A DNA stretch of 64,000 nucleotides from the NCBI GenBank assembly GCA_034008185.1, contig CM067084.1, forward strand, positions 7,459,385 to 7,523,384. The letters are read 5' to 3'. Shown here piece after piece: positions 11,771-22,637 of the stretch. The notes beneath the pieces are model-generated. The model saw only the letters and a list, made by a program, of their open reading frames with translations, did no database searches and was not told the DNA's origin. Position 1 is the first letter of the stretch; each line of letters begins with the position of its first letter. Source of the DNA: Gorsachius magnificus (taxonomy: Eukaryota; Chordata; Aves; Pelecaniformes; Ardeidae). The position numbers and the translations under genes were made by a program.

Positions 11771-14700
11771 ATGTAGACTGGACCTTGTGTTAGCTAGCTC
11801 AGCTTGCCACGGGTGATTCTGGATGGACTAGTAGCTCTTGGGCTGGAAGTCAACACGCACAAAAGTATCTCGAGCTGATTTCTTCTGATCTACTCTGTGC
11901 TTCTCAGAATGCTTGTTTCTGGAAGTAAGTAATTTTTCTCATCACATTGTCATGAAGTAATGTGGCTGAAACCAAAGATCTGCTACCAATTTATAATGAT
12001 CATGTCAGGTTTTTTCCCCCCTTGTTCAGACCATCGGAGTGGTAATAGTTTTGTTGAAAAGAAAATTTTTTTTTTAAATAATTTAAGTCAGTGTTAGGTT
12101 GGGGCTGCTGGAACTAGGGATATTGGTTTAAGGGTACAATATGAGGATCAAGAAATTTTCAAAAACTCAGTCCTAAAATGGTAATATTGTAACATTTCCC
12201 ATAACTTTCAAGAGGCAGAAAACATTGTTTTTAAGAGTGCAATGTGCAGTAACCCACACTTCATATCTGGATTATTTTAATGGGGTTGTTTTCAGAGATG
12301 AATGCCCATCACAGTTTTAAGTGAGTTTTTATAATAATAACTCTTGTTTGTAGCGCTACTGCGCGTGTGTATGTAGGTGACAGTAAATCCTTATGTCTTC
12401 ACCTGCTTTCAACATTAATATGAGATACAAACAAATTATTGTTTGTAATAAAAATAAATAACCCATTAGATAGCTTCCAGAGGATGTGCAACTCTTGGTT
12501 ACTGGCTTTGGTTAATTAAATAAAATCGACAAAAGAAGGTCCAGAAAAGATTTATTGTTACATAAATCTTAGGTATATTTTGTACATCCTTGGAACAACA
12601 GATCTTTAGACATTAGCTTTAAATAGATTTACAGGAGTCAAAGGTCATAGTTCCTGAAAACAGAGGAAACTATGCATAGAGATAGTGTTTATTTTCAGTC
12701 TCTTAAAAAAATCAAATGAAACCATTCAGTGTATAAAGCAGAAGCACTTTGTTATGAGTAGCAGAACCAAGGACTGCGGATATTTTCATCTCCCTGGTTA
12801 CCATGTGTAACAAAAACAGATGTAGAAAAACTTGTGGCTTTTTTTTCATCGTTACTTGCCCTAAGAGATATTTTTTTTTTTTTATATATATATATATTGC
12901 AGTTTGTTTAAATAAATAAAGTGATTCCCTGGGAACATCTACCCATAGAGCATACACCGGAAAAACCCATAGCAGATTGGAAGAGGAGGCAATATGCAGT
13001 GGCCTCTGAGGGGGGAGGCTGCTAATAGATCTGTACCACGTCCCTGCATGAGCGACAGCTATAATTACATGGTTTTACTGCAGGATAGATGAAGATAGAT
13101 TTACAGGGTAGATGAAAACCCAGCACTGAGACATTTTTCCACAGACTGAATGCCAACAATTTAATTTTAAATAACCCGTTTTTAAACTATAAACAGTTTT
13201 CAATGAAGATTATTTTCATGAATTGTTGAATACAAAATGTCATCATTAGTTAAAGCTGAAGCACAAAATGATTCAGGTCCCCTTTCTGACAAGCCTGGCT
13301 ACAGCACTCGCCTCCCTTGGACAGGGAGCACAGTGGAGGCTGGGCCATCGTTACTTGCCTGGCGATTTCAATATTATTCTGCGCAGGACTATCCAGGGTC
13401 ATATTTATCCTTTCCATTGGTTTTAATTTAAATCCTGATCTCTACACTGAGTACCATTTGTCAGTGCTTTCCTAGCTTTATTTTTTGGTTTAATTAGTTT
13501 GTGGTCCTGCATTTACTATGGAGAAAAATTGTAGTGCCTCTTTCAGATCTGCCCTTTATAGTGAATTATGTAGCTGTTGTTCATAATGCTTATGGATCAA
13601 ACTGAGCATTCCCTTCTTTTTTCTGCTGCAGGACAGTGGCTGGTCATGCCACTAACCAGCCATAGGATTGTTTGTGGACTTCCATTTTGGCTTCCCTAGG
13701 TGGCTTTGAGCAGTCTAACTCTTTTATCTGAGTGACAGAGAAATTGGGCCATTTGGCTTACATTTTGGTGTCAGTTATTGTATCTGTGGTTCATCAGCTT
13801 GTAAGGTAATAGATTCCTCCCACCAAGCAGTTGCTTTTAGGAGAGTATTGGTGCATAACCTAAGGTACTAATGTATTTATTTATTTGTGGGGCTCTTATC
13901 AGAATAAGGGCTAGGTGCTTATTTACACAGTAAAGCTAAATTGCATCAAATCAATAGCATTGGAGTTGCTGCAACTGCTCAGTTCTGTTCTGAATACAAT
14001 TGTGAGTGGAAGTATCTGGGTCCTCTGAATGCACCAGGTGTAATGGACATAAAGGAGCCTGAAATGCCTGGAGGTTGTAACAGTCAGAGGAGAAAACACA
14101 AATGGAAGGAGCATGAATAGAAAGGGAGGGAGGAATGATCACAGTGTTCATAATTTGTGTTCCAATACGGTAGGAATACACAAATCTTTCTGACTTTAGA
14201 TTGGGGATCACAGAAAGTGCAGTGGTTCAGAGAGAAGCCTGAAAAACAAGCCTTCTGAAAAGGCTTATGCTTCGCACTTCTGCTGCTTAGGTGTTAGGAA
14301 ACACGGTGCATTTTCCTTTCATGGACACAGATCTAATGGAACTCCTACCACATAGATTTTACTTGGTACAACTTCAAGGACAGCATTCACAGGTTCTTTG
14401 TATGGCCTGATTTTAGTCACCCAAGTCAGATGCTGATTTAGAAACTTCATTTCCCAGGTTCCCTGTGTGTCCAACGGAAAGAAAGAGGCTGACATCAGTA
14501 ACAAAAATGGCCTGTGCTTCCCTACGCTCATACCTTCCAATTGTTTTGCTAGAGTTTGCCAGAGTGTCTGCTTTCAGCTTCAATTAGGAGAGTTTTAATT
14601 GTGTTTGAATGATATATCAAACATATAACGTGCAGTTGATATTTAGGATCAAAATCCTTCAGTGCAATTAGACTTTTCAAATAATGTATTCTGAAGCATA

Positions 14701-15419
14701 TTCTCCTGAATTTTCCTTTCTTTTTACTCTGTCATGCTTTCTGAAGTCATTTATGAGATATCTGCCCCAAAAGCTGGCTGTAGAATCCTTCTGGACAGAG
14801 GGCTTCCTTAGAAACACAAGTCAGTGTTGTTTGTGCACAGGCCAAAAATTTCATACTGGTGCCTCTCTGAGTCCTTTTTTTTTTTTATTGTGATGGTCTG
14901 GCAAGGGTCATCTCCGGATCAGTCTCTAGCCGGCACTGCTGTCATATAAGCAGCAGGTCTTGCAACAGCTAGCAACGCTTGTACTTGTGTTTTGTCATGA
15001 AGAAAAACCTTTGCTTCTGTAATATAGCCACCGGTTCCCAGCTCTCACCAATTGCTAGGAAGAAGGTCTCTTAGTGCTGGAATAAAGTGAGGGTAGGTGG
15101 CAGACACTGGGAATTGTGGAGAGCATTTAAAGTGCTGTGCAAAGCCAGATTTAACTGCTCTCAGTCAGTCAAAGCTGACCCTATAGGTATACCCAGGGCA
15201 CATTAATAAAGAACAAAAGGTCAAAGTGTCAAAGACTCAGAATAATCAGCCAACTAAATGAATGGAAAAAAAATACTGGTTCCTTTTTTTCCCCTTCACT
15301 TGGGGATTGGATATTTGCCACCAAGCTTCAGACATAATTAAAGCAGGGGCCTTGTTCACAGCAGGTACAGCAGAATACCTTCTTTCATAGCTGCTCGACT
15401 ACAATAATACTGGGTTTTT
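11771..15419. other. Non-coding stretch
   Basis: Contains a T-run joined to a (TA)7 microsatellite (12871-12896). A segment at about 13690-13870 vaguely recalls the conserved core and tail of MIR-type SINEs, but too weakly to call. Minus-strand frames at 13923-14211 overlap in two frames and look like chance. No exon-like or RNA structure was recognised. Confidence 0.5.
12871..12896. repeat. Poly-T plus (TA)7 microsatellite
   Basis: A run of about 13 T is followed directly by an uninterrupted TA dinucleotide tract. It is likely length-polymorphic. Confidence 0.85.
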
Positions 15420-15824
15420 TTACATCAGAATGATTGTTTTGTTCAAATACTTCTCTGGGGCATAGCTCTTCCTACACTTTGTGGAGAAACCCATGATTCC
15501 AGTAGAGGCCATCTTTCTCTTCCTTCCTTCCAGGCTATGCTTTTTTAACAGGGTAGGGGAGAACCTCTCCTGATCAACAAGGAAGCTCTGGAAAGCTGTG
15601 ATTCCATAGACATAGCTATTGGCAGAGTAAATGGCAATGATGTAAAGGACTGGGTTAATCAGACTACAGTTTTGCTTTTGGAAGGCAGTGAAAAGTCTAT
15701 GAGGTAGAGGGGGATGATATCTGCATTGGTGTATCCAAACATGTCCCATATCATTAGAACAATGAAGATGCGAATAGCTGTTCCTCTGCAGACAGATGTA
15801 ATGAGTTCCTGAATATAGTGTCAC
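15420..15824 (-). other. 134-codon open frame with a hydrophobic segment, unidentified
   Basis: The minus strand is open for 134 codons from a non-ATG start. The middle contains INPVLYIIAIYSANSYVYG, which superficially resembles the seventh helix of a rhodopsin-like receptor (NPxxY-type). The flanking frames, however, do not give other receptor landmarks such as DRY or CWxP. A second frame over the same DNA is also largely open upstream. I cannot name a parent gene; a decayed pseudogene or plain chance are both possible. Confidence 0.15.
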
Positions 15825-15957
15825 TATTAGACATCACATTTCCACTTGAATATGTCTTGCAGGAGACCTCCAAATATGTAGAAGTTATGAAATAAGTAAA
15901 ATGCATAGATGAATATCATAAAATCTGTCACTCTCAATGACTTTTTTTTTTCTCTAG

Positions 15958-16068
15958 TGCAGTTTATCTGTGTGTTATGTGGGAGAGATATGCCATCCTG
16001 AAAAGGTCTTGGTGATTTTCTGCAAAGCTTTCAGAAAATTGCACTTTCCATGTATGATCATGGGTCAG
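15958..16068 (+). other. Candidate exon 3 (unverified)
   Basis: A 111-nt, 37-codon segment is open in phase 0 at both ends. It is preceded by a long pyrimidine tract ending TTTTTCTCTAG and followed by CAG|GTAGGA. The peptide is cysteine-rich (C at residues 1, 6, 12, 22 and 32) and includes EICHPEKVLVIFCKAF. Its phase matches the 5883-6056 candidate, from which it is about 9.9 kb away. No homology was recognised. Confidence 0.18.
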
Positions 16069-16970
16069 GTAGGAAAGTCAGTCTGTGAGGATGGTGATTT
16101 GTACTTCTGTTTTATGCACAGACGTTGGGTTCAATTCCTTACAAAGCTACCTTACAATGCTGCTATTTTGTGAACATCTCTGGTAAATTTTGAGGCACCC
16201 ACTCTGAACTGGTTCAGTTGAACACAGTGGACCTAAGTATATTTTACTGTTTGTAAATCCAGCTGGTTTCCAAATGTTCTGGGGTCTAGTCTAGCCTTCT
16301 AATATAATTATGAAAAAAAGGTCAGGCTAAATGTCAGGTGTTGACAAAGTACTGATTGTTTCCACTTTGCAGGCTTCATAAATGTCAAGAGAAAAGAACT
16401 CTGCTGTCTTGCCTTATTAGAAAAGAATTTAGTGAATGTAATGCGTCTGAAGAGTATTAGTGTGGCAGCACAGCAAACAGTCTTGGTCTCCTTCCCTAGC
16501 AGGTAGCCCATGGAGTAATGGATGGGTATGCAGTTTTCTCCATTTTGACTTTATGCTGTATATCCACAGTTACTCTAGTTGGGTATGTAACTCAAAATCT
16601 CTTTCAGTCTCATTTTCTGATTCAAGTTTTAGCCTTTCTGCAGAAGTTATCCACTATTATGTTGTGGGTTTTTTTCCCCTTTCCTTATGTTTTCCCTTTA
16701 ATTTGCTTGAACAAGCATTCCTTGAAACATCATTTTCAGAATGCCTTGCCAATATGGTTACAGTCCCCATAACCCTGCACTCAACTTTTTCTGTTTCTAC
16801 TAGTTAATACCTATACTAACAAGATACCTGTTCCCAGTAAGAATATCACGCAAGGTTCTTGATCATCCTCATCAGTCATTAGGTTGTATCCACCAAATAA
16901 ATACTTGGCACCTGATTCAGAACTCTTGATTGCCTGATAGTCCTAACAGGTAGTAAGAGGGATTTTGAAG

Positions 16971-17018
16971 AAAGTGAAATACAGTAAAGTGAAAAAAGTG
17001 AAATACTGTAAAGTGAAG
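16971..17018. repeat. 24-bp imperfect tandem repeat (2 copies plus partial third)
   Basis: Units 16971-16994 and 16995-17018 share AAAGTGAAATAC[A/T]GTAAAGTGAA and differ at about two positions. A shortened third copy follows (GTGCAGTAACTG). This is typical replication-slippage structure. Confidence 0.8.
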
Positions 17019-20000
17019 TGCAGTAACTGTTCTGGAGGATCACAATATGTGGTCATAGCATGCTACTTTTTGTTTAACCAAACTGGAGCATTATTTAAAC
17101 ATTCAAAGCCTGAGAGAGGGATAAGAGAGCATTTCGTTAGACCTGTGGCCCAGAGTTCTGCGTGAGCCCCAGAAAGCTACAACAGTATCGTTGCAACCAA
17201 GTATTATCTTCTGAGTGTTCAGGGAACTCCGGTGGTAGGAAGGGCAATAAAACAAAGCAGCATACAAAGAGTTGTAGTGACCTTTTTGGGGCCCTATTCA
17301 GTTGCTGAATGGTGTTTTGTGAGACTTTTTATCCAAGATACTCCTATTGGCTTGGGATGCAGGAGATCAGTGCTCTTATGGAGGGAAAGTTGGAAGCCAG
17401 GTGGGGATATCAAGTGGCTCTAAATGCCTACGTTTATAGCACAGAGTAGAGTCCATAGGCCCTTCTAACTGCTTCCACTGCCTCTTGTCTGCCACTGTCT
17501 GGCATGCAACTGTGGCCCTGCAGTCATTCTTGAGTTGCACCACAGCTTTGGTCATGGAGCCCTCTCTCATAGTCAAACACTATCTTCTTAGTAAACCTGG
17601 TTGAATCACCGCCTAGACTTACCCCTATTTTGGCCTCCTTTCTCCTCTTCCTTTCTAAGTGGCTAGGTTTTAGTTGCAACAACCTGATAAACCGTTTGTC
17701 CTTAAATGGCAGCCAGTTTTCCAGTCCTTTATTTCCCATATCTACAGGCCCTTTGCTCCCTGTCGGCTGAAGCATCATGGTCCATGTTTGGTTCTAATAG
17801 ATCCGGTTAAGCAATCAGTATACATAAGTCTGCATATATGTTTACCTGAGTTCAATAAGTGATAGGTGAGAATACTTTTATTGGGAAATGTGTCTGATGT
17901 CTATTATAAAATTAATACCATTAGCAGGATTAGGCGAGGACCTTTTTTAGGTTAGAAGGTATTAAGTAATGACTCTGACCTCTGAGTGCCATGTTCTTTC
18001 CTATCCTTCATCAAGACACCTGGAAATTAAGATTAATGCTGAGAATAAATTTGTGAATATTTGCGAAATTCCTAGTTTCCACATATAGTATCAACACACA
18101 AAGACTGGGCCTGTCCCATTCAGGTCAACGGAGACTTTCAGGTGACTAATAGTATTCATCCACTCTTGCAGGATTATCTTGAAAGCTATAAAAGACAGCT
18201 TTAAAAATAGTTTATTTTAAAAAAAAAAAAAAAGACAAAATAGAATGGTCGTGCCATTATGAATTCATTTAGAGTACATAATTTACCTTTTAATGTGTCC
18301 TGCTCAAATTTGTCTGTTTAAAACTCGGGCGGGGGAAAAGTAGGCAAGATGTTCTCTTCTGGCAGAAGGCTGTTTCTGCATTTTAAATACATACGTTAAA
18401 GGTAGCTACCAGGGATTGCTCCTTCTCTGTCTGTAATAGTGTGCCAATCCTTTGTGTGGCATCTTCATCTGTCGCTGTGCAGTATGGCACAAAAAGGGAT
18501 GGATAACATATATTGCTCTCGATCTGGGAAACTGGTGGCTGCCTGGAGCATAGGAGGTTTTTTTCCATGCCACTTGGGACTCTACAAAAGGCATTCATTT
18601 TAAAAGTAGACCAGGGTAATTACCACTACATTTATGTTAGAGGTTAACATTAGTGTTATTTCCTCTATTGCCTGGTTTTACAGAATGTTATGCCCCACTG
18701 CTTTTATTAGATCCAAGCAATGGATGAAATAAGTGTTATTAACCTCTAACACTTGAAAAAATTAGTCTTAAAAAAACAGAGACAAAGCTGGGCAGTTATG
18801 TTTCCCTGCTCATTGGGTGAGGTGCTGTAAAACTTTGCAAATTTAATAGTTATTTCATAATGTGTCCATGAAAAAAAATAAAATATGGGAAACAAAATAA
18901 GAAAACAGAAGCCAGTAAAATGCTTGCAGCTTTCGTTAAGTCATTGAAAATTTACATAAAACAGGACAATAGAAGGTTTTTACTGAGTATGAGGTCATTT
19001 GAATTCAACACTAATGTGAGTCTTAACAAAAAATGTTAACCAACTATATTTCTTTGACATCATATTAGGTAGTTGAAAACATTTTAGATGCTTTACTTTG
19101 TGGTTGCACACAGGACCTCAAACAGCGCTAGTTTAAACAGTTCCAAGACCCATGTGCTTAGTACAGTTAGAGACTGGTTACAGTGTCACCAGAAATAAGA
19201 GCTGAGAAGGTTCCCACACAGTACAGATTTAGCAAGAGTGAATACCCTGTCATTGTTAGGCAGAGAAATCCCCAGAGGATGAAATCTGAAGAAATATGGC
19301 TGGATATACTGGGTATACTGGGCTATGGATTCCTGAGGTCACTCCCTAGGCTGGTCACAAACCTCATATATTTATGGCCATGGATGCGCAGTGCTGTCTC
19401 TCTGCACCTCACCTGTAGAGTTCAAATAATGGTGTTTCTTATCATGCTGTTCTGAAGTTAATTTGATGAATAACAGGAATTAGGGACATTGAAGACTAAC
19501 ATACAGGGGTTGCAAAAGTGCCTAAGACCATGGACTTTTTTGAGCCCAGTTGTCCTAGGACTTAAAATACAGTATAAAGTTAGGAATACAATGTCGGATG
19601 TAAAATTTTCCTGAATTTAAATTTATTTTAAGGTCTGCAAATTGATTTTTAACTGCAGCTAAAAAGTAAATAATTTTTTAAAAAAATATTTTTTTTCTGA
19701 TTTGTCTTTGTGCATTTGCCCGCGCAGCCTTTGCTAACCTTAAGAAGAGTTAGCCCCCTCTCCCCCCAGTCAGGACTGTAGAAGTGGGCATGGTTTGACT
19801 TTAAACTTCTCTCAAAATTCCACTTGCTTCCATCTGAGTTAAATGTGCATACCTAAGTGCTCTTTGAAATAGTAGGTTTTATCAATATGTTTCTTTATTT
19901 CTTAATAACAATTTTTCATACAGTGACCTGAGGAACAGTGGGGAGGAACAAAAAAGGTTGTGGGTTTTTTTTTTTGGCGGGGGAGGAAGTGTTGTTTCAA

Positions 20001-20328
20001 GGCCACAAGCCTTGTCAGGAAGAAGCAGAAACAAGAGAACAGATGTACCAGAGGATTTTAATTTCTTACACACACACATGCACACCAACCAAGTAACTTC
20101 TAATTATTGGTGTTTTTCTAAAAGCTGATATAATCTGCCTTACAGAGCTATCAAGGTACTCAACATTTTTGGAAACTGAACTGATGATGTCATTGGTCTT
20201 TCCTATCTCTAATTACTACGAAGTTATATTTTATTCCATATTGGAACTTTTTAAAAGATTATAACTAAATGCTGGTGATAAGGGTATGTGTCATTGCTTG
20301 AAATGAAAAATCTACTTTAGATCCATGT

Positions 20329-20357
20329 GAAAAAAAAAAAAAAAGAAAAAAAAAGAA
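20329..20357. repeat. A-rich low-complexity tract
   Basis: An uninterrupted purine run of 29 nt is made of A with single G interruptions. Confidence 0.9.
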
Positions 20358-20865
20358 TGCTTTTAAAGGTGACATTAAAGGATTCTGTAAGACTCCTGTA
20401 GTATAATTTCTGTGGGGAGCAATTATGGTAGAGAGCATGCCCTTGAAACATGATTTCTATAAACACGTATTATTGCCCTCCTTTAATATCGCTGAAGTTC
20501 AGAAAGTAAATGCTGGGGTTTTCTAAACATCTAAAATATTCAGTGACCCAACTAATTTACTTTCAGAATATTCAGTTTTTACTTACTTTGTTAACTATCT
20601 CTTCAATAGCTTAATTGAGTATTTTAAGCCAATAAATTACCCTTCAACATTTCTGTCTGGAGGCTCAGCCAGTATCCAAAACAAGCTTGTCATTAATGAA
20701 CACTTTCTCAAACAAAAGGAAGGAAAGCAGCGGATCTGAATTGTGGACGTTGTTTGGTTCCCTTATTCTAAACACATTAGTACACTGTATTTCCCCACTT
20801 ATATAGGCTTTTGTATGGTGAGCATGTGACTGGTTAAATGTCCCAGCAGGGCATCCAGAGACCGC

Positions 20866-20905
20866 AAAAAGGAAAAAAAAAAGAAGAAAGAAAAAGAAAA
20901 GAAAA
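20866..20905. repeat. 40-nt polypurine tract
   Basis: The tract contains only A and G, with AAAG/AAAAG periodicity. It could be slippage-prone, and no gene lies alongside. Confidence 0.9.
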
Positions 20906-20984
20906 TTGTTTGGAACAATTTGCATTAGTTCAAGGGCAATGTTAAGCATTTTACAGCTGGTTTATTGCTATTCTTGTGCTGTTT

Positions 20985-21400
20985 AAGCTGTCTTTCATGT
21001 CAAAAGTCCTTTCCTGCTTACAAATCATCAGGAAGAATTGCGGCCACCACGCTGTTCGCCTAAGCTCCTCCAGGGGTTCTGGCCCTTTGATCACAGATAT
21101 CGTTTGCAATCGAGTTAAAAATAGGGGGCTGCTGAGATAAGCCGAGGCTCTGACAGGAGACCAGCTTTCCTTTTTCTTTTGGACTTTGTTAGCTCCTTCT
21201 GTAGTATGGGAACACGTAATCTTGGCACAGAAGGAGTAGTGTTATGGCTTTAGGAGATGTGTTTGAAGGAGTCGGGGAAGGTCATTAAAAAGCTCAGCCC
21301 CTCGCGAGCGCAGTCCGGCTTTGCAAGATCCCTGGGTTCAAAAGCAGACTTGTAAACTAGAGCCTCAGTACATAAAATTAAGAAACGTGAGCCTGCATCC
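20985..21400. promoter_or_regulatory. Candidate regulatory block with TCF/LEF, GATA and CpG motifs
   Basis: Visible motifs include CTTTGATC (21085-21092, TCF/LEF-like), AGATAAG (21135-21141, GATA-like) and a small CpG cluster around TCGCGAGCGC (21302-21311) in otherwise CpG-poor DNA. Free of repeats and without an open frame of interest. A distal enhancer is a reasonable inference; the sequence alone cannot show conservation or activity. Confidence 0.3.
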
Positions 21401-22350
21401 GTCTCTGAGGCTGATTCAGCTTAGTGCCAAGATTTTAGCACTTCTCATCTCTCTTTAGGTGAGGAGAAATCTCTGTTTAAAACTGAAGATCACTTCCTCA
21501 GTAACTCCATTAAAATCATCAAAGAACCCTGTGCTTATTGAAGTTGATCGAAAATTCTCATTGACATTGGTGGGCATTAGATCAAGTTTGAAGTAAGCGG
21601 CTGTGTTGTGAGGACAAATCTCCAGCATAGTGCATGTACTTTTCTGCTGTAAGTGGAGTAGGGAAAAATGTTCTTGAGCAGTGTCTGAATGTGCAACCTG
21701 AAGAAGAAAAGACTGTACTGCAAGTGAGGTTAATGTTCCCCCCCCCGAAAGTAAATTAGTTTTATTTTTGTGCCACTGTCTTTTTAAGTTTTACTAACAC
21801 CCCCTTTTGGAAACATCCAGGATTAGGGTAAAGAGGTCTTTAATTTGATCTCAAAAGTTTTTGTCCTTAAAAAAAAAAAGTTAATCCAAATAATGCAAGA
21901 CATAGTCCACACAGAGACTGCACAGCCCACATACAGACTACCTGCATTAATATTATTTATTTGTTTAATTATCTTGCTTAGGTCATGAACCAGAGGTTTG
22001 CTGGGCTGGATGCAAAACCAGAAAATCGAATAATGAAAAAACAATTTCTGCAGGCTTTTTGTAACTGACAATTGAAACACAGGGAGAGGCAGACCAGCTG
22101 CCACGGCACATCAGCAAGCTTTGGTTTCAGCAGTCCTCACAGAAAAAGAGTTGTTTCAGAAGGGATTTGAATGTGGACGTGGAGGGAGCTTTACAACCAT
22201 TTTTTGCAAGACATGCAGCTTATATTTCATTGGATAGAGACGGAAGATATATAGAGAAGTGCAGTGTTGTTACAGCTATGATGTTTAAAGGATATTGGGG
22301 AGGAAAGATTAGAGGGGAGAAACAGATTTTATTAGTTGGATAGATTTATT

Positions 22351-22361
22351 GGGGGGGGGGG
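22351..22361 (+). repeat. G11 homopolymer
   Basis: Eleven consecutive G. A second, longer run of 13 G occurs at 22625-22637, less than 300 bp away. Both are uncommon in this AT-rich setting. Confidence 0.9.
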
Positions 22362-22624
22362 CAGGAACCTCACAAGAAGGGCTTTTGTGCCTGGGAGGTT
22401 TTTTGGTTTTTTTTTTCTCCAATATAGAAATTGGTATAATAGAAGATATTCTTCTCCCCATAAACTCTTGTTTATGGAGAGGACTTACATGGCCTATGAA
22501 ATAGGCTACAGATACGATTGTGCTGAATTTTGGTTTCACTTATGCACTGATCAGTAATGTAAGAGGAGCTCTCTGTTGTCTGACTAGAAGTAATCACTGC
22601 ATGTTCTTGTCCTCCAAAATAAAT

Positions 22625-22637
22625 GGGGGGGGGGGGG
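22625..22637 (+). repeat. G13 homopolymer
   Basis: Thirteen consecutive G are followed by a short GT/GGT-rich tail. Assembly or read errors are frequent at such runs, so the exact length is uncertain. Confidence 0.9.

Larger units (their letters stand above)
16069..20980. other. Non-coding stretch
   Basis: Unique AT-rich DNA with a 24-bp imperfect tandem repeat (listed separately), an A-run at 18219-18233 and purine tracts near 20.3 and 20.9 kb. Two minus-strand frames at 17376-17576 and 17524-17778 together cover about 400 bp and are Lys/Arg-rich but unrecognised. A patch near 18105-18150 resembles a motif common in old amniote interspersed repeats (CCCATTCAGGTCAACGGAG), too short to classify. 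Confidence 0.5.

Noticed and set aside
11906..11926. Acceptor- and donor-like sites 17 nt apart (possible micro-exon)
   Set aside because: Such pairs are frequent by chance, and no neighbouring exon supports it.
13690..13870. Possible MIR-type SINE core and tail
   Set aside because: Only scattered words resemble MIR; no continuous core could be followed, and no A/B box promoter is visible.
16110..16140. GGGTTCAATTCC resembling a tRNA T-arm
   Set aside because: No matching acceptor stem, D-arm or anticodon stem in the expected positions.
17376..17778. Two adjoining Lys/Arg-rich minus-strand frames suggesting a broken gene
   Set aside because: No recognisable motif, and the frames change without a clear frameshift site; probably chance.
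18105..18150. Motif like CCCATTGAAGTCAACGGAG seen in old amniote repeats
   Set aside because: Too short and diverged to assign to a family.
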